From Shewanella basaltis (GTDB lineage: Bacteria; Pseudomonadota; Gammaproteobacteria; Enterobacterales; Shewanellaceae), in contig NZ_JAKILA010000001.1 in NCBI RefSeq assembly GCF_023283885.1, positions 124,001 through 188,000 on the forward strand: a stretch of DNA of 64,000 nt. Reading direction: 5' to 3'. This document shows positions 38,310 to 48,871 of this stretch, in pieces; position 1 is the first letter of the stretch; each line of letters begins with the position of its first letter. Both the position numbers and the translations under genes were made by a program. A model generated the notes under the pieces. The model had not been told where the DNA came from, made no database searches, and saw only the letters and a program-made list of their open reading frames with translations.

Positions 38310-38479
38310 GTAAATTCCAATAATCGATTAACAATAAATATGGCGCTTAGGATACCCAAAAAAGCGTCAATTTGCACAAGTGAAATGGCTAAAAAATTGA
38401 TTACCTGTCGCATTTAGATAAATCAAGGTAAAATAACGACCGAGTTTAACCATTTCCCACTCTATAAAGGACACGCATT

Positions 38480-39034
38480 ATGAAATTAGCATCCGCATTA
38501 CCGGTACTATTTACTGTCTTCGCTATCTCAACACCTGCATCAGCAGGTTGGTTAGACAAAGCAACAGAAGCGGCTAAAAAAGCCGTTGAAACACCTGCCG
38601 CCACCACCACAACGGCGGCAGAAACCGCCACAGCCGTGCAATCAACCGAACTGGTAGGCAGCGTGATGTCTCAACTTGGTTTAAGCCAAACGCAAGCAGA
38701 AGGTGGTTTAGGGTCATTATTAAGCTTGGCGCAAACTAATTTAGGCGATAACGATTTTAGTCAATTAACCAGCAGCATTCCAAATACAGACAGCTTGTTA
38801 GCCGCGGTACCGTCTTTATCGTCAAACAGTGGTGTATCAGGTTTACTCTCCAAAGCAGGCGATTTAGGTTCATCATTGCAAGGTAGCGCTATGGTTTACG
38901 ATGCGTTTGAAAAGCTTGGCATTTCAAAAGAATACATTGTGCCTATGGTTGATATCGCTAAAAACTATTTAGAGCAAAGCGGCAACGAAGGCACGGTAGA
39001 TTTATTAACCAAAGGTTTAGGTTCATTACTGTAA
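38480..39034 (+). CDS. DUF2780 family exported protein
   Basis: Protein of 184 residues with a signal peptide ending at ASA (residue about 21). An Ala/Thr-rich linker precedes the DUF2780 domain (about 58-184) with LVGSVMSQLGLSQTQAEGGLGSLL and a C-terminal helical segment. These domains occur in Vibrio and Shewanella, sometimes in proteins of the Vcg type; function unknown. It is monocistronic with its own terminator. Confidence 0.85.
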   Translation: MKLASALPVLFTVFAISTPASAGWLDKATEAAKKAVETPAATTTTAAETATAVQSTELVGSVMSQLGLSQTQAEGGLGSLLSLAQTNLGDNDFSQLTSSIPNTDSLLAAVPSLSSNSGVSGLLSKAGDLGSSLQGSAMVYDAFEKLGISKEYIVPMVDIAKNYLEQSGNEGTVDLLTKGLGSLL

Positions 39035-39059
39035 ATTCAAACCTGCGTTAACATTAATT

Positions 39060-39084
39060 AATCCCAAGCCATTCGCTTGGGATT
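39060..39084 (+). terminator. Terminator after the DUF2780 gene
   Basis: AATCCCAAGC and GCTTGGGATT form a 10-bp stem with a five-base loop, followed by a T-rich stretch. Confidence 0.82.
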
Positions 39085-39133
39085 ATCATTTTTGCTAGCA
39101 TCAAATTGAGCTAACCTCTGCAGTGGAGTCAAT

Positions 39134-39586
39134 ATGATCGCCAAACTAAAACAATTCATCCAATCTCATACTCAATCAAGCAGCCCAGAAGAAAAAGCTC
39201 AACATCTTAATTTAGCTGCAGCAACCTTGCTATTAGAAGTTGTATATGCCGACGAAAGTTTAGCCGATGCCGAAGCCGCTTTACTCCCTGAAATACTCAT
39301 CAACACCTTAAGCATTAACCCAGAACAAGCCAAAAGTTTGATTGATGAAGCCAAGCAAGCTCGCCACGATGCCATTTCATTGTTTGAGTTTACAGCTGAG
39401 ATTAATGCTCAATTTAGTCTCGAAGATAAACAAAGCTTATTACTGTCTATGTGGCGTTTAGCCTATGCCGATGGTGAATTATCTCAGTTTGAAGATCAAA
39501 TTATTCGCCGCACTGCAGACTTGTTGTATCTTAAGCACAGCGAATTAATTCAAATGCGTAATATTGCGATTGAGCAATCAACTTAA
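39134..39586 (+). CDS. TerB family protein
   Basis: Soluble helical protein of 150 residues matching the TerB fold. The characteristic acidic metal-binding patches are AATLLLEVVYADESLADAEA and WRLAYADGELSQFEDQII, two copies of the A-DG/DE-hand. TerB proteins are linked to tellurite resistance and membrane-associated stress complexes, but no other ter gene is nearby. It overlaps the end of the opposing yjeH-like gene by 4 bp. Confidence 0.88.
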   Translation: MIAKLKQFIQSHTQSSSPEEKAQHLNLAAATLLLEVVYADESLADAEAALLPEILINTLSINPEQAKSLIDEAKQARHDAISLFEFTAEINAQFSLEDKQSLLLSMWRLAYADGELSQFEDQIIRRTADLLYLKHSELIQMRNIAIEQST

Positions 39587-40875
39587 CTATTAGACGGTTG
39601 TTTATGAGGTTGTAGCCGCTTGCGTTGTAAGTGATTTTTTTGCCACCATAAAAATGGCGCAATCACTATAATTAGTATCAACACGTAAATCATATTATCT
39701 GCCAGTGCAATGCCAAGCCCAATACAAAAAACACAGCCTGCAGCCACTAATGGTAAATAGCGCTTACTCAGTAACTTTGCGGCAGATAACATCGCCAATA
39801 AGTAGATAACCACAAACACACCATTGCTCCAGGCAATCAGTTTTTCTAAGTCTTGACCAGAATAAAAGGTCAGCACAATCACAAGCGCCATACTGCCGAG
39901 AATGCCAAACAGCGCCCTAAACGGCACACCATGACGATTTAATTTAACAAAATATTTGGGCAAAATGCCCTCATTACTAAAACTCCACAATAACCGTGCT
40001 GCGCTGGCGGCATACACGTTTACAGTAGCCAAACCACTGGCAATGCCTAAAATCCCAATCACCTGTGCACCATAGCCCTGTAAAAAGCTGTCACTGAATA
40101 GGTAATCAAACGCGCTTATCATCGCCACACCAGCTTTGTCTGTCGGTACCATTAAAAGTAAAAAAGTACAGGCCAGGTAAATCACCCCAACAAGCACTGT
40201 ACCCATCAATATGGCGGGTAACATGTCTTTGTCTGGGCGACGAAAATCACTGGCCAAATGGGTCATCGCCTCAATACCTAAAAAGCTCCAAAACCCAATC
40301 CCCATGGCCACCATAACCGTGCTGACTTGCGGGTGACTCGCTTGATTAAACGACTCAAGCTGCTCAGAATTAAGCCCGCTGGCGCCAAATAGCAATGCAA
40401 CAACCGTAACAATGGCTAACGTAAGCGCAAACTGCAGCTTAGCCGACACCTGAATACCACGAATATTCAACCCCAGTAGTATCAACACCACAATTAATTC
40501 TGCAACCAGTTGCCAGCCACCATAAAGCGGTATTAAGGCATTCATAAACTGGAAGGTCATTAAAATCGCTGCTGGCGCACCAATGGGGATCACCAATAAA
40601 AAGATTAAGCCTATTGTGCGCCCTGCCGTGCGGCCAAAGGCTTTTTCAACAAAATATGCAGGCCCCGCAGCATGAGGAAATCGACTGGCCAACAAACCAA
40701 AGACTAATGCCACTGGAATAATAGCCAAGGTTAAGATTAACCAGGCTAATAGTGCCCCTGAATCTGCCACCGCTATGGTCATTTGCGGCAAAATAAACAC
40801 ACCTGTGCCCAGCAATGTGGTGGCCATTAATCCAGCACCTTGCCAGCGACCTATTGTTCCTGCTATTTGATTCAT
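39583..40875 (-). CDS. yjeH: YjeH-type amino acid exporter (APC superfamily)
   Basis: Inner-membrane transporter of 430 residues with about 11-12 helices. The N-terminal TTLLGTGVFILPQM is the APC substrate motif, and the overall sequence resembles E. coli YjeH, an exporter of methionine and branched-chain amino acids. An AsnC-type regulator is divergently encoded 170 bp away and is its probable controller. Confidence 0.9.
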   Translation of the reverse strand: MNQIAGTIGRWQGAGLMATTLLGTGVFILPQMTIAVADSGALLAWLILTLAIIPVALVFGLLASRFPHAAGPAYFVEKAFGRTAGRTIGLIFLLVIPIGAPAAILMTFQFMNALIPLYGGWQLVAELIVVLILLGLNIRGIQVSAKLQFALTLAIVTVVALLFGASGLNSEQLESFNQASHPQVSTVMVAMGIGFWSFLGIEAMTHLASDFRRPDKDMLPAILMGTVLVGVIYLACTFLLLMVPTDKAGVAMISAFDYLFSDSFLQGYGAQVIGILGIASGLATVNVYAASAARLLWSFSNEGILPKYFVKLNRHGVPFRALFGILGSMALVIVLTFYSGQDLEKLIAWSNGVFVVIYLLAMLSAAKLLSKRYLPLVAAGCVFCIGLGIALADNMIYVLILIIVIAPFLWWQKNHLQRKRLQPHKQPSNS

Positions 40876-41019
40876 ATTGTTATTCTTGCTGTGATATATT
40901 GCGATATTATAAGTGGCATTGACTTAACATTCTGCTGGTTAATTAACGCAAGTTGTATAGACAAACCAACAAAATGACGGAATTATTGCGCTTTACCATC
41001 ATAATGCTGGAGCGCTAAT

Positions 41020-41073
41020 ATGAACAACAACTCAGGAATACCGTATTGGATAAATTTGATAAAGCGATTATAA
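41020..41073 (+). CDS. Possible 17-codon leader peptide overlapping the AsnC start
   Basis: ATG at 41020 with GGAG eight bases upstream opens a frame encoding MNNNSGIPYWINLIKRL before TAA. It overlaps the TTG start of the AsnC gene in another frame. The ribosome site is better than that of the AsnC gene, so it may couple or limit translation of the regulator. It could equally be chance. Confidence 0.25.
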   Translation: MNNNSGIPYWINLIKRL

Positions 41074-41474
41074 GCGAATTACGCCTTAATGCTCGACAGA
41101 GTATTTCGTTTATTGCCGAACAAGTGAATTTGTCGCGCAGCGCAGTCACAGAGCGCATTAAAAAATTGGAACAAAGTGGCGTTATTCGTGGTTATCAGGT
41201 GTTACTCAGCGAATCGCAAAAGTCTGGGGTGTCAGCATATTTTGAAATTCAACATCGCTGCGCGCGCTGTGCAGAAGTGATTCATATTTTCACCACCATT
41301 CCAGAAGTCATTACCTGCCAAGGGATCACAGGTGACATGGATCTATTGGTTTATGTCCATGCCAGTTCAATGCAGCGTTTACATGAAATTCGCGAATTTA
41401 TTGATGCTCAAGCCGATATAGTGAAAATTAAAACCCATGTGGTAATGAGTGAGTGGATTAATAATCAGGCATAA
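41046..41474 (+). CDS. AsnC/Lrp family transcriptional regulator
   Basis: DNA-binding regulator of 142 residues. The start must be TTG at 41046 because MDKFDKAIISELRLNAR matches family N-termini exactly and no in-frame ATG exists upstream. The helix-turn-helix is IAEQVNLSRSAVTERIKKLE; the RAM domain has VITCQGITGDMDLLVYV. A CARC motif is unusual for the family. It probably senses an amino acid and controls the divergent exporter. Confidence 0.9.
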   Translation: MDKFDKAIISELRLNARQSISFIAEQVNLSRSAVTERIKKLEQSGVIRGYQVLLSESQKSGVSAYFEIQHRCARCAEVIHIFTTIPEVITCQGITGDMDLLVYVHASSMQRLHEIREFIDAQADIVKIKTHVVMSEWINNQA

Positions 41475-41483
41475 AAGGTTTAA

Positions 41484-41511
41484 AATAAGCTCTGTCATAA
41501 CAGAGCTTATT
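41484..41511 (+). terminator. Hairpin between convergent genes
   Basis: AATAAGCTCTGT and ACAGAGCTTATT form a perfect 12-bp stem with a CATA loop, 9 bp after the AsnC stop. The T run is short. Confidence 0.7.
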
Positions 41512-41594
41512 GCTGCGCGAGTATGGCATCATTTCACGTAATTAGGGCCAACAATTCGCTGTAAAAACAATCTAGCAAGATCAACAGCCCCCAG

Positions 41595-42428
41595 CTAGGC
41601 TAACTGCTTACCCATCTCTAAACCTTTGCCATGTAATGCAATAAATTTTTCGGCCAGACCAGACATATCCATTTTAATGATCCCGGCTTTATGATTAGCT
41701 ATATCAGCTAGCCAAGCGGTAAATGAATCATCGTCTCGCTGATCATCCCAGTGAGAAAACACAGCATGAGACAAATACATAACTGAAGCCAATTTCGAGG
41801 CAGGTTTAGCGTTAAGCGGCGCACGTTGAAACGCTATACCCTGCACTAACGACGGGGCAAATTTCCAGTTTGTCGCCAATAACGCCCCCACAGAAGGAGA
41901 GTCAAACCCTAACAAACTTAATTCAAGTTGCTGTTTATCTCCACCGTCAGCCGCTGCTGCACGAATTTGAGCTGCAATAGCAGGCTCAACAACTGCAATT
42001 AACAAATCACCTATGTTATGCAAAATCGCACAGGTAAAGGCTTCATCAGGCGCAACACCGCACACTTTAGCCAGTTCTTGAGAATACAGGGCTATTTCAA
42101 ACGTTTCTCCCCAAAACTCTGCTAAATCAATACCCTCTGTTTTGGGTATCGCTCCAACAACAGCAGAGGCAATCACTAAGGTTCGTAATGTTTGCATACC
42201 TAAACGGACTACAGCATCTTCAATCGATCCCACTTCACGGCTTCGGCCAAAATGCGCCGAGTTGGCCAGGCGCAATACTCTCGCGCTAATGATGGGGTCC
42301 TGCGCGACTTTAGCAGAAATACTTTTTATCGACGTGTTGTCATTGTTAACAGCATCAAGTAATTCACTCACGGCTTTGGGTAAACGCGGTAATTCATCGA
42401 CTCTTTTTAATAGTGCTGCTGATGGCAT
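41595..42428 (-). CDS. HDOD domain signalling protein
   Basis: Soluble protein of 277 residues consisting of one HDOD domain (about 5-205), with LPRLPKAVSELLDAV, AQDPIISARVLRLANSAHFG and VVRLGMQTLRTLVI. HDOD proteins lack the catalytic HD pair and act as signalling adaptors, often in chemotaxis or c-di-GMP networks. No partner domain is fused. Monocistronic. Confidence 0.9.
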   Translation of the reverse strand: MPSAALLKRVDELPRLPKAVSELLDAVNNDNTSIKSISAKVAQDPIISARVLRLANSAHFGRSREVGSIEDAVVRLGMQTLRTLVIASAVVGAIPKTEGIDLAEFWGETFEIALYSQELAKVCGVAPDEAFTCAILHNIGDLLIAVVEPAIAAQIRAAAADGGDKQQLELSLLGFDSPSVGALLATNWKFAPSLVQGIAFQRAPLNAKPASKLASVMYLSHAVFSHWDDQRDDDSFTAWLADIANHKAGIIKMDMSGLAEKFIALHGKGLEMGKQLA

Positions 42429-42642
42429 AGGTTTGGGTCCTTAAGTTAGCTGAGATATAACTAAATCATTTTTACAACCTTAGCACAACATAAATTAAAC
42501 ATTTACAAAAGCGCAAAATGATTAATATTAATATCAGCTTAGTATTTATCTGTTGGATTAAAAAAGTCTACGTTTAACCTTAGATATCATACGCACTTGG
42601 CGTTACACTTATATGCGTTACTTATCTTCTACATGAGCCAAT

Positions 42643-44382
42643 ATGCAACAACAGACTAGTGCTGATATGAATTTATTGTGGGGCCAATTAATCCTTGAAG
42701 AACTCGCGCGCTTAGGCGTTAAACATGTGTGCATGGCACCGGGGTCTCGTTCAACGCCATTAACATTAGCTGCAGCTAGCCAAACTCAAATCACTCGGCA
42801 TATTCATTTTGATGAGCGGGGCTTAGGCTTTATGGCACTTGGACTTGCTAAAGCAAGCAATGCCCCTGTTGCTATCATCACAACCTCTGGGACAGCGGTA
42901 GCAAACTTATATCCGGCAATCGTTGAGGCCTGGCTAACCCATGTCCCTTTAATTGTATTATCTGGCGATCGCCCAAGTGAATTAATTGACTGCGGAGCTA
43001 ACCAAGCCATTATTCAGCCCGCCATTTTTGCCGGTTATGCCAAACAATTAAATTTACCGACACCCGATATTGCCTATTCTGCCAGCGCGTTACTCAGTGC
43101 TATTGATCATGCCGTTGCTAACCAGCATCAGCCCGTGCATATCAACTGCATGTATCGTGAGCCATTGTACCCGGCAGAGCTTGTTACCCTGACGCATGTC
43201 AAAAAAACCGCCAGTGTCACAACCGCAACTTATTTAGCACCATTAAATACATGGTTTGACAATAATAAACCGCTAACGCGCTACGCGGCGCTAAACAGTG
43301 CCGAACTGCCATCAACCGACACTTTAATGCGCTTTGTGCATGGTAAAGGCGTCATTGTGGTCGGGACTTTATCACCAGCAGATAATCCTCAATTAATTGT
43401 GGCCTTGGCACAAAAACTCGGCTGGCCAGTATTAGTAGACGCGCAATCACAATTGCGTCAACACCCCGGTGTCATAGGCCATACAGACCAGCTATTACTT
43501 AATCCAAAAGCCAGCAAATTGCTTGAACAGGCAGAGCGCGTAATAGTCTTTGGTGGCCGCTTTGTGTCAAAACGTTTAATCCAGTATTTGGCTCAACAGG
43601 CCTGGCACAGCTACTGGCAAATATTAAATCACAGCGATCGCTTGGACCCAACACACCAAAATAAACACATATGGCAAGCCAGTGTGCAAGCAGTATGTCA
43701 ATTACCTTGGCCTCGCTCGTCCGACGCCAATTGGGCCCTGCAATTGTTGCATTATAATGAATCATTAGAGTCACTGCTTAAGCAGCAAATTGACAACACC
43801 AGCTTTGGTGAGGCACAAGTGGTGCGCGCTGTAGCGGCAAGCCAAACTGAGCAACATATCTTATTTATTGGCAATAGCTTACCCATACGCCTCTTTGATA
43901 TGTATGCCCCCATCGCCACCAATACTCCCGCTATTTATACCAACCGTGGCGCATCTGGCATCGACGGTCTCATAGCAACCGCTTGTGGTGTCGCGGCAGA
44001 CAAAAAAGCCCCTACTACGTTACTCATTGGCGATCTATCTTGCTTACATGACTTCAATTCGATGGCACTGTTAAAGCAGGTTTCCCGGCCATTTGTGCTG
44101 GTGATTATTAATAATGATGGCGGCAATATTTTTAACTTATTACCTGTGCCCAATGAAAACTTGCGCAATGACTTTTATCGCTTAAGCCATGGGCTAGAAT
44201 TTGGTTACGGAGCAGCGATGTTTGGCTTGGCGTATCGTCAGGTAGATGACATTGAGTCGTTCCAGCAAGCATATCAAGAAGCGTTTGAGTTTAACTGTGC
44301 ATCGGTCATTGAAGTCAATGTTGCCCCTAATCAGGCTAGCGATCAAATTGCACAAATTAATCAATGGGTGAAACAACACTAA
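42643..44382 (+). CDS. menD: SEPHCHC synthase, menaquinone biosynthesis
   Basis: Thiamine diphosphate enzyme of 579 residues that joins isochorismate and 2-oxoglutarate-derived succinic semialdehyde. Motifs include [13 protein letters not shown] near the N-terminus, [13 protein letters not shown] and the ThDP-binding [15 protein letters not shown] with INNDGGNIF. First gene of a four-gene operon. Its TAA overlaps the menH ATG. Confidence 0.98.
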   Translation: MQQQTSADMNLLWGQLILEELARLGVKHVCMAPGSRSTPLTLAAASQTQITRHIHFDERGLGFMALGLAKASNAPVAIITTSGTAVANLYPAIVEAWLTHVPLIVLSGDRPSELIDCGANQAIIQPAIFAGYAKQLNLPTPDIAYSASALLSAIDHAVANQHQPVHINCMYREPLYPAELVTLTHVKKTASVTTATYLAPLNTWFDNNKPLTRYAALNSAELPSTDTLMRFVHGKGVIVVGTLSPADNPQLIVALAQKLGWPVLVDAQSQLRQHPGVIGHTDQLLLNPKASKLLEQAERVIVFGGRFVSKRLIQYLAQQAWHSYWQILNHSDRLDPTHQNKHIWQASVQAVCQLPWPRSSDANWALQLLHYNESLESLLKQQIDNTSFGEAQVVRAVAASQTEQHILFIGNSLPIRLFDMYAPIATNTPAIYTNRGASGIDGLIATACGVAADKKAPTTLLIGDLSCLHDFNSMALLKQVSRPFVLVIINNDGGNIFNLLPVPNENLRNDFYRLSHGLEFGYGAAMFGLAYRQVDDIESFQQAYQEAFEFNCASVIEVNVAPNQASDQIAQINQWVKQH

Positions 44383-45173
44383 TGCTCATCATCCGTCGTT
44401 TTGGCCACCCCAATTTACCTGCACTCGTCATGCTGCATGGTTTTTTGGGCAGCAAAGACGACTGGTCTATTTTAATGCCCAAATTAAGCCAGTACTTTCA
44501 CTGTATTTGTATCGACTTACCCGGCCATGGGGCTAACCACTTGGCATTAGCCTCCCCGGGATTTAGCCAGGTTGCCGCGCATATTGTTGATAAAGTCAGC
44601 GGACTTGGTATTAAGCAGTTTCATCTGCTTGGATATTCATTGGGCGGGCGTATTGCATTGCATGTTGCGAAAGACTTCCCTAACGCTCTACTGAGCTTAA
44701 CTCTAGAGTCGGCACATCCTGGGCTAATAGACAATCATCAACGTGACGAACGCGCTAAAAGCGACAACTTATGGGCTAAAAAGCTGCAACAGTTAGCCAT
44801 GCCGGACTTTTTGTCGCTGTGGTATCAACAAGCAGTATTTAACGACCTGAGCAAACAGCAAAAACAGCAGTTAATCACATTACGCCGCCATAACGACCCT
44901 CAGCGCCTGAGCAACTGCTATCTTGCGACCTCACTTAGTCTGCAGCAGGACTGCAAACCGGTATTACATCAACTAAGGTGCCCCTGTTTCTATCTTTATG
45001 GCGAAGACGACAGAAAGTTTGCTCAAATCGCTAAAGACTGGCAGGCTGAATATGGAAACGATCAATTAACCTTACAGCCATTAACTGCCGCAGGGCACAA
45101 CATCCATAGCCTGCACCCAAGGTTATTTAGTGACACCTTATTGGCTTTACTTAATCCCACCACCTCTGCTTAG
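44382..45173 (+). CDS. menH: SHCHC synthase
   Basis: Alpha/beta hydrolase of 263 residues that removes pyruvate from SEPHCHC. The oxyanion motif LHGFLGSKDDW and nucleophile elbow GYSLGGRIALH are present, with the catalytic His in AAGHNIHSLH. I take the ATG at 44382 overlapping the menD stop; an ATG 18 bp earlier inside menD is possible. Second gene of the men operon. Confidence 0.93.
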   Translation: MLIIRRFGHPNLPALVMLHGFLGSKDDWSILMPKLSQYFHCICIDLPGHGANHLALASPGFSQVAAHIVDKVSGLGIKQFHLLGYSLGGRIALHVAKDFPNALLSLTLESAHPGLIDNHQRDERAKSDNLWAKKLQQLAMPDFLSLWYQQAVFNDLSKQQKQQLITLRRHNDPQRLSNCYLATSLSLQQDCKPVLHQLRCPCFYLYGEDDRKFAQIAKDWQAEYGNDQLTLQPLTAAGHNIHSLHPRLFSDTLLALLNPTTSA

Positions 45174-45181
45174 GAGTTGCT

Positions 45182-46288
45182 ATGCAAGCTGTCGACGCAC
45201 ACACCATTAGCAGTGTTTCAGTATATCGATATCATATTACTCTCAAGCCAACCTTGCCTGTGGCAAAGCAACGTATCGATCACCGCAAAGGAGCTGTGCT
45301 AGCCGTAACGCTAACCAATGAGCAGCAACATAGGCAACAAGTTTGGGTTGAAATAGCGCCCCTGTCAGGTATTGATGTTGAAGGCCTAGCCATTGAAGGT
45401 TTTAGCCAGGAGTCACTCGATGATGTGATAACATCTTTGTCTAATTACGCTGAGTTACTCATTGGTAAGTCATCAAATGTATTATTAGATTTAGCCGCGA
45501 CATCTTCTTTTGCATCTGTTGCATTTGGATTGAGCTTATTGCATGCAAAATTGAATGATCAGTTACCCTGCCGCATAGACACTCCGTATACGCAATCGGT
45601 CACGGTGCCCCTTGTTTATGTTGGTATGAGCGAGCAGCAACTGCACACCAAACTGCTGCAAAATGGCACGCTATACAGCGTAAAAGTGAAAGTGGCCCAA
45701 ACCACAATGGCAGAAGAAGTCACCTTTATTTATCGAGTGCTAGCGCTTGCACCGCAAGTGAGTTTGCGCCTTGATGCCAATCGCGGTTTTACCCCAGAAC
45801 AGGCCATCGATTTTTTGGCGTGTTTACCCAAGGACAAAATAGAATACATTGAAGAACCCTGCATTAACCCTGCAGACAACCCTATTATCTATCAACAATT
45901 AGGACTGCGTTACGCTTTAGATGAGTCACTTAACTCGCCCACATTTGATGTGATTAACGCAATCACTCAACAACCCGGCATAGGTGCACTTATCGTTAAA
46001 CCTATGCTGCTAGGCTCTCTTGCCAGGTTACAGGATATGATCGAAGCAGCCCACAGTTATGGCGTACGTTGTATTATAAGTTCAAGTTTAGAATCCGATA
46101 TCGGCATTGATGACTTAAGGCTTGTTAGCCAAGCATTAACACCTAATGAAACTCCGGGCTTAGATACATTAAGCGCATTTAGCCAAACATTACAGCTCAC
46201 CACACCGACTTTACCTCAACTTAACCAAAGCGCACTGTCGTTAATAATTCACGCGGGTGAAGCAAATAAGGTAGCGACGTCTTTATGA
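45182..46288 (+). CDS. menC: o-Succinylbenzoate synthase
   Basis: Enolase-superfamily dehydratase of 368 residues. The catalytic Lys lies in SVKVKVA, metal ligands in LRLDANRGF and EYIEEPC, and ALDESLNSP follows. It turns SHCHC into o-succinylbenzoate. It starts 8 bp after menH and overlaps menE by 4 bp (ATGA). Confidence 0.95.
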   Translation: MQAVDAHTISSVSVYRYHITLKPTLPVAKQRIDHRKGAVLAVTLTNEQQHRQQVWVEIAPLSGIDVEGLAIEGFSQESLDDVITSLSNYAELLIGKSSNVLLDLAATSSFASVAFGLSLLHAKLNDQLPCRIDTPYTQSVTVPLVYVGMSEQQLHTKLLQNGTLYSVKVKVAQTTMAEEVTFIYRVLALAPQVSLRLDANRGFTPEQAIDFLACLPKDKIEYIEEPCINPADNPIIYQQLGLRYALDESLNSPTFDVINAITQQPGIGALIVKPMLLGSLARLQDMIEAAHSYGVRCIISSSLESDIGIDDLRLVSQALTPNETPGLDTLSAFSQTLQLTTPTLPQLNQSALSLIIHAGEANKVATSL

Positions 46289-47718
46289 TGATTTCGCCAT
46301 TACATCAAAGCGCTTTAACGACACCAGATGCCATTGCCATTGAAGATGGCCAAGACACATACAGCTACTCAACCCTGAGCACAATGGTGAGCAACTTGGC
46401 CATGTCACTACAAACACAAGGGCTGCAACGTGGTGATATTGTAGGGTTTTTGTCGCACAACAACCTCGAAATGATTTGTTTATACTGGGCCTGTATCGAC
46501 TCTGGTTGGGTGTTTTTACCGTTATCGCCACGATTGTCTAACCAGCAAATTAATCAGCTTATTGACACATACCAAGTCGCCTGGCTATGGACAGACAACC
46601 CAAGCCGATACAGTGATATTGATGGTGTACAAGGGTTGGATCTGTCTCTTTGTATACAAGCCAATGCATCGCCAGCTGCCGTTAAAATATCACCTCATAT
46701 CGCGTCAAACATCATCTTAACATCTGGCTCAAGTGGTGCCCCTAAAGCAGCTGTTCACTGCCTACTTAACCATATTGCCAGCGCCCAGGGTGCAGCAAGC
46801 TATATCCCCGTTAGCCCCAATGACAGTTGGTTACTGTCTTTGCCGTTATTCCACATTGGTGGTTTAGCCATATTACATCGATGTACCCTAGCTGGCGCGC
46901 GCATTGTATTACGTCACTTGGCCACATCCCTGGCAGCACAATTACAACAAAGCACTATTAGCCATGTGTCGCTAGTGCCAACACAGGCATTGCAAATCTT
47001 AACTCAGCAGCCTAACGCATTAACCCAAGTGAAGGCGTTACTATTAGGCGGTGGCATGATAGAGCCGCAACTCATTGACAGCCTAAACGCACTCAATATC
47101 AAAGCGTATACCAGCTATGGCATGACTGAAATGAGCTCGCAAATCACTACGGCAAAAGCGAACCTCGCTGGTCATCATGGCCGCCCTTTGCCTGCACGGC
47201 AGCTCAAGCTAGTAGACGGGCTTATTTGGGTTAAAGGAGAGTGTTTATTTTTAGGGTATTTAACCCCCCAAGGGGTTTCATTGCCAGTTGATGAGCAAGG
47301 TTGGTTTTGTACGCAAGATAAAGGTCAGCTTAATGACAAAGGTCAGCTAATGATTTTAGGTCGTGCAGATAACATGTTTATTTGTGGCGGCGAAAATGTC
47401 CATCCAGAACAACTTGAAGCCGTGCTAATAACACATCCAAACGTGGCTCAAGCGATAGTATTTGCCATGCCAGATCCCGTTTTTGGACACTTACCCGCAG
47501 CAATTATCGACTATGTTGCGGCGAATGACGCTGTGCCATTAAATAGCGCGAGCATTGACCTCATAAACGCCCAGTTAAGCCAGTTAATAGCACAAAAGCT
47601 AGCCCGATTTATGCGCCCAAGGCACTATTTTAGTTGGCCCAAGCAGGTCGTCTCAAGCGGCATTAAAGCGCCGAGAAAATTGATTATTGCTGCTGTGCAA
47701 CAGCCGCAAGCAGAATAG
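46285..47718 (+). CDS. menE: o-Succinylbenzoate-CoA ligase
   Basis: AMP-forming acyl-CoA ligase of 477 residues. The ATP motif ILTSGSSGAPKAAVH, YTSYGMTEMSS and the hinge region RADNMFICGGENVHPEQLE are intact. It activates o-succinylbenzoate before ring closure by MenB, which is not in this window. Last gene of the operon, ended by a strong terminator. Confidence 0.95.
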   Translation: MMISPLHQSALTTPDAIAIEDGQDTYSYSTLSTMVSNLAMSLQTQGLQRGDIVGFLSHNNLEMICLYWACIDSGWVFLPLSPRLSNQQINQLIDTYQVAWLWTDNPSRYSDIDGVQGLDLSLCIQANASPAAVKISPHIASNIILTSGSSGAPKAAVHCLLNHIASAQGAASYIPVSPNDSWLLSLPLFHIGGLAILHRCTLAGARIVLRHLATSLAAQLQQSTISHVSLVPTQALQILTQQPNALTQVKALLLGGGMIEPQLIDSLNALNIKAYTSYGMTEMSSQITTAKANLAGHHGRPLPARQLKLVDGLIWVKGECLFLGYLTPQGVSLPVDEQGWFCTQDKGQLNDKGQLMILGRADNMFICGGENVHPEQLEAVLITHPNVAQAIVFAMPDPVFGHLPAAIIDYVAANDAVPLNSASIDLINAQLSQLIAQKLARFMRPRHYFSWPKQVVSSGIKAPRKLIIAAVQQPQAE

Positions 47719-47734
47719 CATTAACGCCAAATAC

Positions 47735-47762
47735 CAAAAAACCTGCCGCGGCAGGTTTTTTG
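47735..47762. terminator. Bidirectional terminator between menE and rpoH
   Basis: AAAAAACCTGCC and GGCAGGTTTTTT are exact inverted repeats with a two-base centre. It can end both the men operon (plus) and rpoH (minus), which converge here. Confidence 0.92.
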
Positions 47763-47785
47763 TTTCATTAACATGTAGGGGATAA

Positions 47786-48643
47786 TTATTCCATACACGC
47801 TTTAAGCTTGTTCATGGCATTTTTTTCTAACTGCCTGATCCGCTCGGCTGACACTTGATACGTTGCGGCTAATTCTTGCAACGTAGTTTTGTCATCGTCT
47901 AACCAACGGGCACGAAGAATATGTTGGCTGCGTTCATCTAGGGTTTTGATTGCTGACAACAAACGCGCTTGCGAATCGGCTTCCCAGTTATCGTTTTCAA
48001 CCTGCTCAGCTAGGTCAGAAGAATGGTCTTCTAAATACAATGCTGGGGCAAAGTCATGTTGGTCGTCATCATTATCACTAGCAAGATCAAACGCAGGATC
48101 TTGCGCCGCCATCCGTGACTCCATTTCAGTCACATCAGCTTTAGACACACCTAGGTTTTCTGCCACCATCGTGACTTCAGCGTCGCTGAACCAACCTAAG
48201 CGCTTTTTAGATTTACGAATATTAAAAAATAACTTACGTTGCGCTTTAGTGGTCGCCACTTTAACGATACGCCAGTTTTTAAGCACGTATTCATGAATTT
48301 CAGCTTTAATCCAATGCACTGCAAAAGAGACCAAGCGGACACCCACGTCAGGATCAAAGCGTTTTACTGCTTTCATCAAACCGATATTACCCTCTTGAAT
48401 AAGATCAGCTTGTGGTAAACCGTAGCCAGAATAGCCTTTGGCAACATGAACGACGAAACGAAGGTGCGACATAATTAATTGCTTTGCAGCCTGCAGATCG
48501 CCTGTTTCTTGTAAACGCTTGGCAATATCGTACTCGGTATCGGCGTCCAGCATCTCAATGCTGGTCACAGACTGGATATACGCTTCTAAACTACTACTGC
48601 CTTGTGGGACAGTCAGTGCCATTGATTGCGTTTGATAAGTCAT
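47786..48643 (-). CDS. rpoH: RNA polymerase sigma-32 (heat shock)
   Basis: Sigma factor of 285 residues, matching E. coli length from the ATG at 48643 behind AGGAGAG. Region 2 is present ([24 protein letters not shown]) as well as the RpoH box [18 protein letters not shown] that marks true sigma-32. The C-terminal helix-turn-helix is [20 protein letters not shown]. It follows ftsX with about 230 bp between genes, enough for its own promoters. Confidence 0.98.
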   Translation of the reverse strand: MTYQTQSMALTVPQGSSSLEAYIQSVTSIEMLDADTEYDIAKRLQETGDLQAAKQLIMSHLRFVVHVAKGYSGYGLPQADLIQEGNIGLMKAVKRFDPDVGVRLVSFAVHWIKAEIHEYVLKNWRIVKVATTKAQRKLFFNIRKSKKRLGWFSDAEVTMVAENLGVSKADVTEMESRMAAQDPAFDLASDNDDDQHDFAPALYLEDHSSDLAEQVENDNWEADSQARLLSAIKTLDERSQHILRARWLDDDKTTLQELAATYQVSAERIRQLEKNAMNKLKACME

Positions 48644-48871
48644 TCGCTCTCCTACTACATTCAAAAAATTTACTTCTGCTTGCTAAATACGCTTTATGAA
48701 ACCCAAAGGTTCATCTACTTCACGACTCGATTTAGCTGATGAACTATCAACTAAATGACAACATATGTCAAATTAGCGTTCACTCTGCTGATATTTTTAC
48801 TGTTGGCCAGTCAGAATGCAAGTGAACAATCGTTCATTAATAGTCCCAATAACACTATTATATGCCTGTAA

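Noticed and set aside
39134-39586. TerB as part of a phage-defence or tellurite island
   Set aside because: No other ter genes, nucleases or defence genes are near; neighbours are ordinary housekeeping or transport genes.
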